Source: an uncultured Planctomycetia bacterium (GTDB taxonomy: Bacteria; Planctomycetota; UBA1135; GCA-002686595). Taken from it: a DNA stretch of 64,000 bases. The stretch is taken from contig CALFYL010000004.1 in assembly GCA_937952135.1 (NCBI GenBank), positions 1 to 64,000 of the forward strand, in the 5' to 3' direction. Shown here piece by piece: positions 34,666-44,385 of this stretch; position 1 is the stretch's first letter, and each line of letters begins with the position of its first letter. Made by a program: the position numbers and the translations under genes. A model generated the notes under the pieces. The model made no database searches. It had not been told where the DNA came from and saw only the letters and a program-made list of their open reading frames with translations.

Positions 34666-36048
34666 TCAGCGCTGCGAACGCCGCGGCCCGTCGCTGCGGC
34701 CGCGGCCCGCCCGATCGCCGGACGGCTTTCGCGGTCCACGCGGGCCGCCCGAGCTCGGGCCGCCCGAACGCGGCCCCTTCGAGCTCGGCCCGGGGCCACG
34801 CGGCCCTGCGTTCCGCGGCCCGTCGCTGCGCGGACCTGCATTTCGCGGACCTGCGTTTCGCGGCCCGTCGCTGCGCGGACCTGCATTGCGCGGACCTGCG
34901 TCTCTGGGCCCGGCGCTTCTGGGTCCGTCGCTTCGCGGTCCCGGCCGGAACGACGGCCGCTTGTGCGACGCCGCGCCGGTGTCGCGCTGGCGCTTCTGTT
35001 CGAGCAGGCGTCCGCGCTTCTCGCCGCGCTGCCGCCGCCCACTCGGCGGCGCCGCCGCGGCCAAGCGCTCGAGCTGCTGCTTGCGGTCGCGCATCCACTT
35101 GCCGCGGTCCTTGGGACTGCGCCGTTCCCTGCCCGGGCCCGCGGGCCTGGAGCCGCGCTGCGGCGCGCCACGCGCTTCGCGACGCGCGTCCTCGACGCCT
35201 TGCTCCTTGAAGTGCCGCGTGCGCGGATCCTCGCGCTTGTCCGCGACCGGCGCCGCTCCTTCGCTCGACTGCTCGAGCAACTCGCGCACTTCCTCGCGCA
35301 ACAGCGGCCGCCACTTGCCCTCTTTCAGCGAGCGGTCGCTCAAGGTGCCGATGTGCGTGCGGCGGAGCTGCAGGACGTTGTAGCCCACGGCCGCGAACAC
35401 GCGCCGCACTTCGCGGTTCTTGCCTTCGTTGAGCGTGACCGTGATCAGCGACCACTCGTTCGTGCGCTTGAGCACCTTGACGAAGGCCGGCGACGTGCGC
35501 CCCTCCGACAAGCGGATGCCCTTGCGAACCTTGTCGATCGCATCGGACTCGACCCGCCCGCGCAGCTTCACCGAATAGGTCTTGTTCACACCGTAGCGCG
35601 GGTGCGCGACGCGGTTCGCGAAGTCGCCGTCGTTCGTGAGCAGGATCAGACCCTGGCTGTCCTCGTCGAGCCGGCCGACGGTGTAGATCCGGCCCTTGTC
35701 GGGGTCCCCGATCATGTCGATCGCGCGCAGGCGCGCCTCGCGGCGCTCGTTCGTGCACACCACGCCGCGCGGTTTGTGCAGCAGGTAGTAGCGCAGGCGC
35801 GTGCGTTCGGGCTTGAGCACGACGCCGTCGATCTCGACGCGCTGCCGCGCGGGATCGATCTTGAGGCCGAGCTCGGTGACGATCTGGTCGTCGACCGACA
35901 CCTTGCCCTTCTCGATCAGTTCGTCGCACTTGCGCCGCGAAGCGACGCCGTGGTCGGCGAGGTACTTGTTGAGCCGCACCAACGTGGGCGCGGCGCCGTC
36001 GTCGCCGGCCGACTCGGGGTCGCCGGACGCGGCTGTCTCGAGAGTCAT
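34666..36048 (-). CDS. Pseudouridine synthase (RluB/RsuA type) with long Gly-Pro-Arg repeat tail
   Basis: 460 residues. An S4 RNA-binding domain (about 23-80) precedes the catalytic domain with Asp128 in GRLDEDSQGL. This is the RsuA/RluB/RluE/RluF group that converts uridine to pseudouridine in rRNA; which rRNA site is used cannot be told. The usual enzyme ends near residue 260. Here about 200 more residues follow: basic (RRSPKDRGKWMRDRKQQ) and then repeats of GPRxx or GPRNA. Such tails may bind RNA or ribosomes. It starts 2 bp after the stop of the upstream TPR lipoprotein gene. Confidence 0.9.
   Translation of the reverse strand: MTLETAASGDPESAGDDGAAPTLVRLNKYLADHGVASRRKCDELIEKGKVSVDDQIVTELGLKIDPARQRVEIDGVVLKPERTRLRYYLLHKPRGVVCTNERREARLRAIDMIGDPDKGRIYTVGRLDEDSQGLILLTNDGDFANRVAHPRYGVNKTYSVKLRGRVESDAIDKVRKGIRLSEGRTSPAFVKVLKRTNEWSLITVTLNEGKNREVRRVFAAVGYNVLQLRRTHIGTLSDRSLKEGKWRPLLREEVRELLEQSSEGAAPVADKREDPRTRHFKEQGVEDARREARGAPQRGSRPAGPGRERRSPKDRGKWMRDRKQQLERLAAAAPPSGRRQRGEKRGRLLEQKRQRDTGAASHKRPSFRPGPRSDGPRSAGPRDAGPRNAGPRSDGPRNAGPRNAGPRSDGPRNAGPRGPGPSSKGPRSGGPSSGGPRGPRKPSGDRAGRGRSDGPRRSQR
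34805..34894. repeat. 45-bp direct repeat within the Gly-Pro-Arg tail
   Basis: Two 45-bp units (34805-34849 and 34850-34894) differ at only a few bases. Each is made of three 15-bp subunits coding for GPR plus two variable residues; looser 15-bp copies extend to about 34945. The array lies in the C-terminal tail of the pseudouridine synthase gene. Confidence 0.85.
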
Positions 36049-36050
36049 GC

Positions 36051-36479
36051 TCAACGTCCCAGCTTGGTCTTCACGCGCTCGATGGCGGTCAAGCACGCGA
36101 GGCTCTGCGAGGGCGCGTTCTCGTTCGAAGCGCGGTAGTCGCGCAGCGCGTCCTCGTGGCGGCCGAGCATCTCGTTCGAGACACCGCGGGCGTACAGCGC
36201 GCGCCAGTCGGCGCCGTCGTCGCGCAGCGTGCGGTCGAAGGCCGTGATCGCGACCTCCCAATCCGAGTTGCGCATCGCGCGCACCCCGGCCTGGCAATCG
36301 CGGTTCGGCGAGGCCTCGACGACGAGCTTGTCCTCGTGGCCGGCGGCGACCGCCGGCACGGAGACGATCGCTTCGACCGGGCCGCGGACGGTGTGCTCGA
36401 CCTGGGCGCAGGCGCCGAGGGACAGGAGAAGCGCGAGCAGGAGCGGGGCGCCGCTCCGAGTTTGGAAGGAAGCGTTCAT
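36051..36479 (-). CDS. Small lipoprotein with TPR-like helices
   Basis: 142 residues. The lipobox LSLGAC puts the lipidated Cys at residue 24. Residues about 70-125 (WEVAITAFDRTLRDDGADWRALYARGVSNEMLGRHEDALRDY, shown here as short texts AITAFDRTL and HEDALRDYRA) form two TPR-type helix pairs. It may be a scaffold in the envelope. It lies 2 bp upstream of the pseudouridine synthase gene and probably shares its transcript, though no functional link is known. Confidence 0.68.
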   Translation of the reverse strand: MNASFQTRSGAPLLLALLLSLGACAQVEHTVRGPVEAIVSVPAVAAGHEDKLVVEASPNRDCQAGVRAMRNSDWEVAITAFDRTLRDDGADWRALYARGVSNEMLGRHEDALRDYRASNENAPSQSLACLTAIERVKTKLGR

Positions 36480-37106
36480 GTCGATCGAGAGGGGTGGGCG
36501 GCGGCGAGGGACGCAGGCCGATGGATGCAGGCCGATGGATGCCGGCCAAGGGTCGCGGGCCAGTCGCCGCGGGCCGGCCGCGGCGACCGCGCGCGCACAG
36601 GCGTGAACGGAGTCCGCGGCAGACCCCGGCGGGACGTCCACGCTGAGTTTCGGGGGCCGCTCGGCCACGAGGAGTGGCGCGGTTCGGCAATGGGCCATTG
36701 TGCCGTGCGTCCGGGCCGCGAACCAGCGCGCGAACCTGCCCGCGGGCGGACAGGGCGCTCCCGGGCGCGCCTCCGAGCTCGCCTACCGGTGCGATCCCGG
36801 ACCCGACTCCCCCCGACTCCCCCGGCATTTCAGGCCCTCGAGACGCGTCCGAAGGCGCCGCCGTCCCCCTGCCGCACCCGTTTCCGCCCCCCGTCGCCGC
36901 ATTCGCCCGTTCTCCCCCTTGCCCGGGGACCCGACGCGGCCCACGGCCCTTCTGGAGCTCCCCCACCCCCCGAAAAAGCCTCCCGAGCGCGCCTAACGCG
37001 CTTGCCATTCGTTGCGGCTCAAACTATTTTGTTTTGAGCCCCAACTAATAGGACGGGTGCGGCCGATGGAGTCCCGGCCCACCCACGGAACCGAAGGAGA
37101 CCTTCC
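36480..37106. other. 627-bp intergenic region with short repeats, C-rich tract and palindrome
   Basis: Between divergent genes (TPR lipoprotein minus, kamA plus). I see no coding sequence: the open frames here lack coding bias. It contains two copies of the 14-mer GCAGGCCGATGGAT (36513-36526, 36527-36540), a C-rich tract around 36820-36970, and the palindrome at 37016-37040. GGAACCGAAGGAGA before 37107 supplies the ribosome binding site of kamA. Confidence 0.6.
37016..37040. promoter_or_regulatory. Inverted repeat upstream of kamA, possible operator
   Basis: GGCTCAAA (37016-37023) and TTTGAGCC (37033-37040) form a perfect 8-bp inverted repeat around the 9-base AT-rich centre CTATTTTGT, 67 bases before the kamA start. 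It lies in the only AT-rich patch of the region, as expected for a promoter. Binding by the MarR protein encoded after kamA is a guess. Confidence 0.45.
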
Positions 37107-38543
<1,437 letters not shown>

Positions 38544-38614
38544 AGCCGACGCGCCAACGCCACGCACAGCCGCCGCGGGAGTCTTCCACTTCGATCGCCG
38601 CCATGTTCGGATAG

Positions 38615-38632
38615 AGCGGATCAAAATCCGCT
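38615..38632. promoter_or_regulatory. Perfect inverted repeat between kamA-like gene and marR-like gene
   Basis: AGCGGAT (38615-38621) and ATCCGCT (38626-38632) flank CAAA, 28 bases before the TTG start of the regulator. It can be an operator for autoregulation or a weak hairpin terminator of the gene before; no T-run follows, so an operator is somewhat more likely. Confidence 0.45.
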
Positions 38633-38659
38633 TCTCGGCTTCACAGGAGTGCAGCAGGT

Positions 38660-39136
38660 TTGCAGCCAAATCAAGACGCCGCTCGCGCTGTCGTCGACAG
38701 CGCGCAGCTCGGCCAGACGCTCAGTTTCATGCGCACGCTCCTCGGAGTCGGGCACGCCCTCGAGGCGCGCTCGAAGCGGATGCAGGCGCGCATCGGGGTC
38801 ACGGCATCCCAGCGCCTCCTGCTCCGCATCGTCGGCCGCTACCCCGGCATCTCGGCCGGGGAGCTCGCGCAACTCATGGAGGTGCACGCGAGCACCGTCA
38901 CGGGCGTGCTGCAGCGGCTCGAGCGGCGGCGCTGGATCTCGCGCCGCGGCCATCCGAGCGACCGCCGCCGCGCGTTGCTGGAGCTGACCGAGGAGGGCTC
39001 GGCGATCGATGCGCTGCGCACCGGCACCGTCGAGGCCGCGGTGCGCCGCGCGCTCGGGCGCTGCAGCGAGGCGCAGATCGCCGCCGCGCTCGGCGTGCTC
39101 GACGCGGTCTCGCGCGAGCTCGTGCGCGAGGAGTAG
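38660..39136 (+). CDS. MarR-family transcription regulator
   Basis: 158 residues from TTG 38660. A winged helix-turn-helix is plain: GISAGELAQLMEVHASTVTGVLQRLERRRWISRR and the wing text HPSDRRRALLELTEEG (given in pieces: GELAQLMEVHASTVTGVL, DRRRALLELTEEG). MarR proteins are dimeric repressors or activators that respond to small phenolic or oxidant signals. The start is preceded by AGGAG at 38645-38649; the first ATG in frame is only at codon 24. It follows the KamA-like gene by 116 bp and is convergent with the decarboxylase. Target genes are unknown. Confidence 0.85.
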   Translation: MQPNQDAARAVVDSAQLGQTLSFMRTLLGVGHALEARSKRMQARIGVTASQRLLLRIVGRYPGISAGELAQLMEVHASTVTGVLQRLERRRWISRRGHPSDRRRALLELTEEGSAIDALRTGTVEAAVRRALGRCSEAQIAAALGVLDAVSRELVREE

Positions 39137-39166
39137 CGCGTCCGCTCGACGCGTGCGTTCTCGGCG

Positions 39167-40579
39167 TCAACTCTCGGCAGCCGCGCGCACGTTGCGCCAC
39201 AGCGCTTCGACGTGCTCGCGCTCGGTGCACAGCGCGCCGATCGACAGCCGCACCATCCAGCGCCCGTCGAGCACCGCCGGCGTGACGTAGGCGCGCCCCG
39301 AGCGGTTCAGTTGCTCGGCCCAGCGCGTGGTGTGCGCGTCGAGCGCTTCGCCCGCGAGCCCCTCGGGCTCGTGGCGCACGCACACGGTCTGCAGCGGCGT
39401 CGGAGCGAGCACGCGCCAGTGCGGCGTCGCACTCACCTGCTCGGCGAGCCACTGCGCGTTCGCGATGTCGCGCCGCAGGCGCGCGCGCAGGCGCTCGAGC
39501 CCTTGCTCGCGCAGCAGGAACCACAGCTTCAGCGCGCGAAAACGCCGCCCGAGCGGAATGCCCCAGTCGCGCAGGTTCCGGGCGCGCGCGTCGTAGGCGG
39601 TCGCCAGGTAGCTCGGCCGCGTGCTCATCACGCGCACGAGATGCTCGGAGTCGCGCACGTAGTACAGCGAGCAATCGAAGGCCGCGCCGAGCCACTTGTG
39701 CGGATTGAGGACGAGCGAATCGGCGCCTTCCACGCCGTTCCACATCCAGCGGCACTCGGGCAGGAGCATCGCCGAGCCCGCCATCGCCGCGTCGACGTGC
39801 AGCCACACGCCGTGCTCGCGCGCCAGCGCCGCGAGCGGCTCGATCGGATCGAGCGCGGTGGTCGTGGTCGTGCCGCACGTCGCCACGATCGCGCACGGCC
39901 GCCGTCCCTCCGCCCGATCCTCCCGCAGCGCGCTCTCGAGCGCAGCGGGATCGAACGCGCAGCGCTCGTCGACGGCGATCGCGCGCACGTTCTCGCGCCC
40001 GAATCCCGCAATCAACGCCGCCTTCTCGACCGAGCTGTGGCTGTGCTGCGAGACGTACACGACGAGCGGCGCGGACTCGGCCTGCAGACCGCCGCGCGCC
40101 AGCGAGTACTGCGTCGTGCGCTCGCGCGCGCAGGCGAGCGCCACCAGCGTCGAGCTCGAGGCCGTGTCCTGGATCACGCCGCTCCACGACTCGCTCAAGC
40201 CGCACGCGCGGCGCATCCAGTCGACGCACACGTCCTCGAGCTCGGTCAGCGGCGGATTCGACTGCCACGCGAGCCCGAGCGAGCCGAGCCCAGAGCTCAG
40301 CAGGTCGCCCAGCACGCTCGAAAGCTCCGCGTTCGAGGGGAAATAGCCGTGGAAGCTCGGATGCTGCCAGTGCACGAGCGCCGGCGCGAACACGCGCTCG
40401 AAGTCCGCGAACGCCGCGTCGAAGCCCTCGGGCGCCTCGGGCGCCGTCGCCGGCAATTGCGCGCGCAGCGAACCCGGCTCGACGGGCCGCGAGACCGGCA
40501 GCGCCGCGACGTTTGCGCGGTAGTCGGCGAGCCAATCGATCAGGCGGTGTCCGGCGCGGCGGAATTCTTCGGCGTCCAT
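39167..40579 (-). CDS. PLP-dependent group II decarboxylase (aromatic-L-amino-acid decarboxylase-like)
   Basis: 470 residues. The PLP Lys is K295 in NPHKWLG; D263 in HVDAA pairs with the pyridine nitrogen; H181 in SQHSHSS stacks on the ring. The N-terminal text HPSFHGYFPSNA is characteristic of the DOPA/tryptophan/tyrosine decarboxylase group. It would release CO2 from an aromatic amino acid, giving an amine; some relatives act as aldehyde synthases or use other substrates, which cannot be settled here. It is a lone minus-strand gene, 56 bp after the glycosyltransferase start on the other side. Confidence 0.9.
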   Translation of the reverse strand: MDAEEFRRAGHRLIDWLADYRANVAALPVSRPVEPGSLRAQLPATAPEAPEGFDAAFADFERVFAPALVHWQHPSFHGYFPSNAELSSVLGDLLSSGLGSLGLAWQSNPPLTELEDVCVDWMRRACGLSESWSGVIQDTASSSTLVALACARERTTQYSLARGGLQAESAPLVVYVSQHSHSSVEKAALIAGFGRENVRAIAVDERCAFDPAALESALREDRAEGRRPCAIVATCGTTTTTALDPIEPLAALAREHGVWLHVDAAMAGSAMLLPECRWMWNGVEGADSLVLNPHKWLGAAFDCSLYYVRDSEHLVRVMSTRPSYLATAYDARARNLRDWGIPLGRRFRALKLWFLLREQGLERLRARLRRDIANAQWLAEQVSATPHWRVLAPTPLQTVCVRHEPEGLAGEALDAHTTRWAEQLNRSGRAYVTPAVLDGRWMVRLSIGALCTEREHVEALWRNVRAAAES

Positions 40580-40635
40580 GCCGCAGAAGCTACCAACTCG
40601 ACTTCAACGTGCCTCGCCGCTCGAAACCGACGGGC

Positions 40636-41400
40636 TCAGCTCGCTGGATCCGCGAGTGGCGGAAACAACTCCGAGCTCACGAGCCCCATGCGCGCGAGCC
40701 GGAACGTCACGCCGACGCGCAGGCAGCCCAGCCCGTACTCGACGCTGCGCGCGAAGTTGATCGAGCTCGCCTCGGGGAAGTACTTCGTCGGGCACGAGAC
40801 TTCCGCGATCGTGTAGCCGTGCCACACGACCTGCGCGAGCATCTGGTTGTCGAACACGAAGTCCTCGGAGTTCTTCGACGTGTCGATGCGCTCGAGCAGC
40901 TCGCGCGAGAAGGCGCGGTAGCCGGTGTGGTACTCCGACACCTTCGCGCCGATCAGCAGGTTCTCGGCGGCGGTGAGGAAGCGGTTCGAGACGTACTTCC
41001 AGATCGGCATGCCGCCCGCGAGCGCGCGCCCGCCGAGGATGCGCGAGCCGAGCACGCAGTGGTACAGCCCGTTCGCGATCATCGACGCCATCGCCGGGAT
41101 GAGCAGCGGCGTGTACTGGTAGTCGGGGTGCACCATGATCGCCACGTCCGCGCCGCTCTCGAGCGCGATGCGATAACACGACTTCTGGTTGCCGCCGTAG
41201 CCGCGGTTCTTCGGGTGCACGTGCACGAGCGTGTTCGGCAGCGTGCTCGCGATCGCCACCGTCTCGTCGCGGCTCCCGTCGTCGACCACGATCACGAGGT
41301 CGACGACGCCCTGCGCCATGACTTCGTCCCAGGTCTTCTTGAGCGTCGACGCCGCGTTGTACGCAGGCATCACCACGACGATCTTCTTGCCGGCCTGCAT
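40636..41400 (-). CDS. Family 2 glycosyltransferase (dolichyl-phosphate mannosyltransferase-like)
   Basis: 254 residues with the GT-A fold: VVMPAYNAASTL at the start, DDGSRDET nucleotide-binding text, and MVHPDYQYTP in place of the usual DxD region. It lacks C-terminal transmembrane segments, so it is the soluble/peripheral type that loads sugar from a nucleotide onto polyprenyl phosphate or glycans. ATG 41400 starts directly before the first beta strand. It is the last gene downstream of the long minus-strand series, 106 bp after the small lipoprotein. Confidence 0.88.
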   Translation of the reverse strand: MQAGKKIVVVMPAYNAASTLKKTWDEVMAQGVVDLVIVVDDGSRDETVAIASTLPNTLVHVHPKNRGYGGNQKSCYRIALESGADVAIMVHPDYQYTPLLIPAMASMIANGLYHCVLGSRILGGRALAGGMPIWKYVSNRFLTAAENLLIGAKVSEYHTGYRAFSRELLERIDTSKNSEDFVFDNQMLAQVVWHGYTIAEVSCPTKYFPEASSINFARSVEYGLGCLRVGVTFRLARMGLVSSELFPPLADPAS

Positions 41401-41506
41401 GCGGGTGGGAGCGTGCGGCTGTGCGCCGCGCGGGGTTTCCAAGAGTAGCCGCCGCCGCCGAGGATGCGAGGGCGAGGATGCGAGCGCGAGCCGGCGCCGG
41501 AGTCCG

Positions 41507-42079
41507 CTAGCGAACGCCGAGTTCCTGCTCGACGTACTCGCTGCGCACCGTGAAAGCCGGCAATTCGCGCAGGCGCGCGAGGCTCGCATCGTGCTCGGGG
41601 CCGTCGAAGCCGCCCTCGTCCCATTCCTCCTGCGGGTCGAAGCTCCACTCGAGCGCCACTCGATAGCGACCCGCGGTCTCGACAACGGGCAACGGCAGCC
41701 AGTCGGCGAACGACTCGCGCTGCGCGGGCGCAAGCTCCACGAAGTCGGCCGAAGTGAGTGGATTCATGTTGCCGCAGCGCCCGATGCCGCGGAGCCGCAC
41801 AGATGCTCCGTCCAGGTCCTCGACGAGCCACGTGAGGTGCGGCGGACGCCAGCCGACCTCGCTTCCGTCGCCCGGCCGCACGACGATCTGCGCAGTCGCG
41901 CCGTTGTTGGTGAGCTGGGCCGCCAAGCGGCGTTCGCCGCCCACTTCGACCTCGACGAGCGCGAGCGAGAACTGCGGCGCCGGAGCACTGGGCGCCGGCC
42001 GAACCGCGGGCGTCGCGGGTGAACACGCAGCCGCGGCGGCGCCGAACCACGCGGCAACACAGAGCAGCGTGCGCTTCAT
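41507..42079 (-). CDS. Small lipoprotein of unknown function
   Basis: 190 residues. The lipobox AAAAC (Cys19) is followed by a Pro/Ala linker and one beta-rich domain (LAAQLTNNGATAQIVVRPGDGSE). No family recognised. It starts 12 bp after the DUF58 gene stop, so it belongs to the end of the MoxR cluster transcript. Confidence 0.62.
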   Translation of the reverse strand: MKRTLLCVAAWFGAAAAACSPATPAVRPAPSAPAPQFSLALVEVEVGGERRLAAQLTNNGATAQIVVRPGDGSEVGWRPPHLTWLVEDLDGASVRLRGIGRCGNMNPLTSADFVELAPAQRESFADWLPLPVVETAGRYRVALEWSFDPQEEWDEGGFDGPEHDASLARLRELPAFTVRSEYVEQELGVR

Positions 42080-42091
42080 GAGGCCGCCACT

Positions 42092-43396
42092 CTACAGCGA
42101 GCCGGCGCGCTTGATTTCGAGGTACTTCTGCGCGAGCTCGACGTGCAGACGCGACGGCGCGCAGTCGAGCGTCACGACGCCGCGGCCGCTGAGGCGCTCG
42201 AGCGTCGCCTGCCGCGCATCGAGATAGCCCTGGGCGGCGCACATCCGCGCGGCCGCGTCGAAGTCGCTCGGCGCGGCCTCGGCCATGCGCTCGACGTTGC
42301 TCTCTCGCAGGCTTGCGAGCACGACCCGGTGTTGCTTGCGCAGCAGCTCGAGCGCCGGCCGCAGCTCGTCCTCGTCGTCGTCGCGCTGGTTCGTGAGCAG
42401 CACGACCAGTGCGCGGCGCTTGTGGCGCGCCTTGACGCGCATCGCAGCCTCGACGAAGTCCGAGGCCTCGAGGGTCGTTTCGAGGTCGTACACGTTGCTG
42501 AGCAGCGCCGTGATCGCACCGCGGCCCTTCACCGCCGCGAGGCTGCGCGTCGAACCTCCGAAAGCGAGCAGCGACACCGCGTCGCCCTGGCGCAAGGCGA
42601 TGTAGGCGACGAGCAGCAAGGCGTTGAGCGCGTGGTCGAAGTGCGAGAGGTCGCCGTCCAGCGCGCGCATGCGCCGGCCGCAATCGAGCACGAACACGAG
42701 TTCCTGATCGCGCTCCTCCTGGTGCTCGCGCGCGATGGGCTTGCGCCGCCGCGACGTCGCTCGCCAGTCGATCTGGCGCAGCGCATCCCCGGGCACGTAG
42801 TCGCGCAACTGCCGGAACTCGAAGCCCTCGCCGCGCCGGCGCGTGCGGCGGATCCCCAGCAGCGCGATGCGCCGCTCGAGCGCGTTCAACTCGAAGCCGG
42901 CGATCGCTGTGAAATTCGGATACACGCGCAACGTCTGCGGCAACTGCGTGCGCTCGCGCGCCCTCCACAACCTCCACGGCGAGTCGCGCAGCACTTCGAG
43001 CGGTCCGAACTCGGCCGGGCCGCGGCGCAGCGCGCGCAAGCGGTACTCCACGAGCGCAGCGCCGTTCGCCGGCAGCTCCACCGCGCAGGGCTGGTGCTCG
43101 AACTCCGTCTGCGGCGGGCAGCCGTCCCACACCTCGATGCGCTCCGTGCGCGCGCGCGGATTCTCGATGCGCAGCTCGATCGCCGTCCACGCGCCCAGCG
43201 AGAGCATGCGCGGCGCCGTGCGCACGACCTTGAGCGCCTCGCGTCTTTGCGCGCGCGCGAAATCCACCCCTGCGACGAACGCCGAGAGCGCGCCGACCGC
43301 GAACCACGCGCCCAGCAGCTCCGGTGCGACCACGCACGCGACCGCCAGCGCCGCCCACGCGACCGCGACAGCGACCAACGGCCCCGTCGGCCTCAT
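42092..43396 (-). CDS. DUF58 (vWA-like) membrane protein of the MoxR cluster
   Basis: 434 residues. Two N-terminal hydrophobic segments (about 7-48), then an Ig-like region and the DUF58 core GEGFEFRQLRDYVPGDALRQIDW, which is the family's signature, followed by a vWA-like domain with FVLDCGRRM and LLTNQRDDDEDEL. DUF58 proteins work with MoxR ATPases, probably in metal-dependent assembly or maturation of envelope proteins. ATG 43396 overlaps the moxR-like stop (ATGA). Confidence 0.9.
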   Translation of the reverse strand: MRPTGPLVAVAVAWAALAVACVVAPELLGAWFAVGALSAFVAGVDFARAQRREALKVVRTAPRMLSLGAWTAIELRIENPRARTERIEVWDGCPPQTEFEHQPCAVELPANGAALVEYRLRALRRGPAEFGPLEVLRDSPWRLWRARERTQLPQTLRVYPNFTAIAGFELNALERRIALLGIRRTRRRGEGFEFRQLRDYVPGDALRQIDWRATSRRRKPIAREHQEERDQELVFVLDCGRRMRALDGDLSHFDHALNALLLVAYIALRQGDAVSLLAFGGSTRSLAAVKGRGAITALLSNVYDLETTLEASDFVEAAMRVKARHKRRALVVLLTNQRDDDEDELRPALELLRKQHRVVLASLRESNVERMAEAAPSDFDAAARMCAAQGYLDARQATLERLSGRGVVTLDCAPSRLHVELAQKYLEIKRAGSL

Positions 43397-44385
43397 TCGC
43401 GCGGCGCCTCGACCTTTTTGAGCACCGCCGCGAGCACGGCGTCGGGTCCCACGCCTTCGAGCTCGAGCTCCGGCGCGAGCGCGAGGCGGTGGCGCAGCAC
43501 CGCGGGCGCCACGCTCTTGATGTCGTCGGGCGTGACGAACGCGCGGCCGTCGAGCAGCGCCTTCGCGCGCGCGACGCGCACCAGCGCGATCGAGCCCCGC
43601 GGCCCCGCGCCGAGCGCCACGCCGTTCCACGCGCGCGTCTCGCGCACCACTCGCACGGCGTACTCGCGCACGCGCTCGACCACGAGCAAGCTGGCCGCCG
43701 TTCGCTGCAACTCGAGCACTTCCTCGATCGAAGCGACCTGCTGCACCGCCGATACGTCGAGCGCGTCGCCCGGCCGCCCCGAGGTCGTGCGCCCGACGAT
43801 GTCGCACTCCTCCTCGAAGCTCGGGTACTGGACGAGGATCTTCAGCAGGAAGCGGTCGAGCTGCGCTTCGGGCAACGGGTACGTGCCCTCCTGCTCGATC
43901 GGATTCTGCGTCGCGAGCGTCATGAACGGCGGCGCGAGCGGATTGGCCTCGCCTTCGATCGTGATCTGGCCCTCCTGCATCACCTCGAGCAGCGCCGCTT
44001 GCGTCTTCGCGGACGCGCGGTTGATCTCGTCGGCGAGCAGCAAGTTCGTGAAGGCCGGGCCGCGCCGCAGCACGAAGCCGCTCGACTGGCTGTCGAACAC
44101 GACGTGGCCCGTCACGTCGCTCGGCATCAGGTCCGGCGTGAACTGCACGCGCGCGAACTTGCCGCCGAAGGTGCGCGCGAGCGACAGCACGAGCAGGGTC
44201 TTGCCGAGGCCGGGCGCGCCCTCGATGAGCACGTGCCCCGCCGCGAGGAAGCCGAGCAGGACCTGCTCGACCTCGTCCTTCTGCCCCACCACGACCTTCG
44301 CGATTTCGGCTCGGATCGCGTTCACACGCTCGTGCGCGCGCGCCACGCGTTCAAGATCGACGTTTTCCAGCGCAGTTTCGCTCAT
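43393..44385 (-). CDS. MoxR-family AAA+ ATPase
   Basis: 330 residues. Walker A is GAPGLGKT (56-63), Walker B LLLADEIN, sensor 1 LATQNP and the MoxR text GTYPLPEAQLDRF are all present. These ATPases act as chaperones with vWA partner proteins, here the DUF58 protein encoded next. The gene overlaps both neighbours by four bases (ATGA), indicating a tightly coupled operon. Confidence 0.95.
   Translation of the reverse strand: MSETALENVDLERVARAHERVNAIRAEIAKVVVGQKDEVEQVLLGFLAAGHVLIEGAPGLGKTLLVLSLARTFGGKFARVQFTPDLMPSDVTGHVVFDSQSSGFVLRRGPAFTNLLLADEINRASAKTQAALLEVMQEGQITIEGEANPLAPPFMTLATQNPIEQEGTYPLPEAQLDRFLLKILVQYPSFEEECDIVGRTTSGRPGDALDVSAVQQVASIEEVLELQRTAASLLVVERVREYAVRVVRETRAWNGVALGAGPRGSIALVRVARAKALLDGRAFVTPDDIKSVAPAVLRHRLALAPELELEGVGPDAVLAAVLKKVEAPRE

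Noticed and set aside
36674..37048. Possible 124-residue protein in the intergenic region before the KamA-like gene
   Set aside because: Pro/Ser/Arg-rich, no ribosome site, no third-position bias, and it runs into the promoter patch of the next gene.
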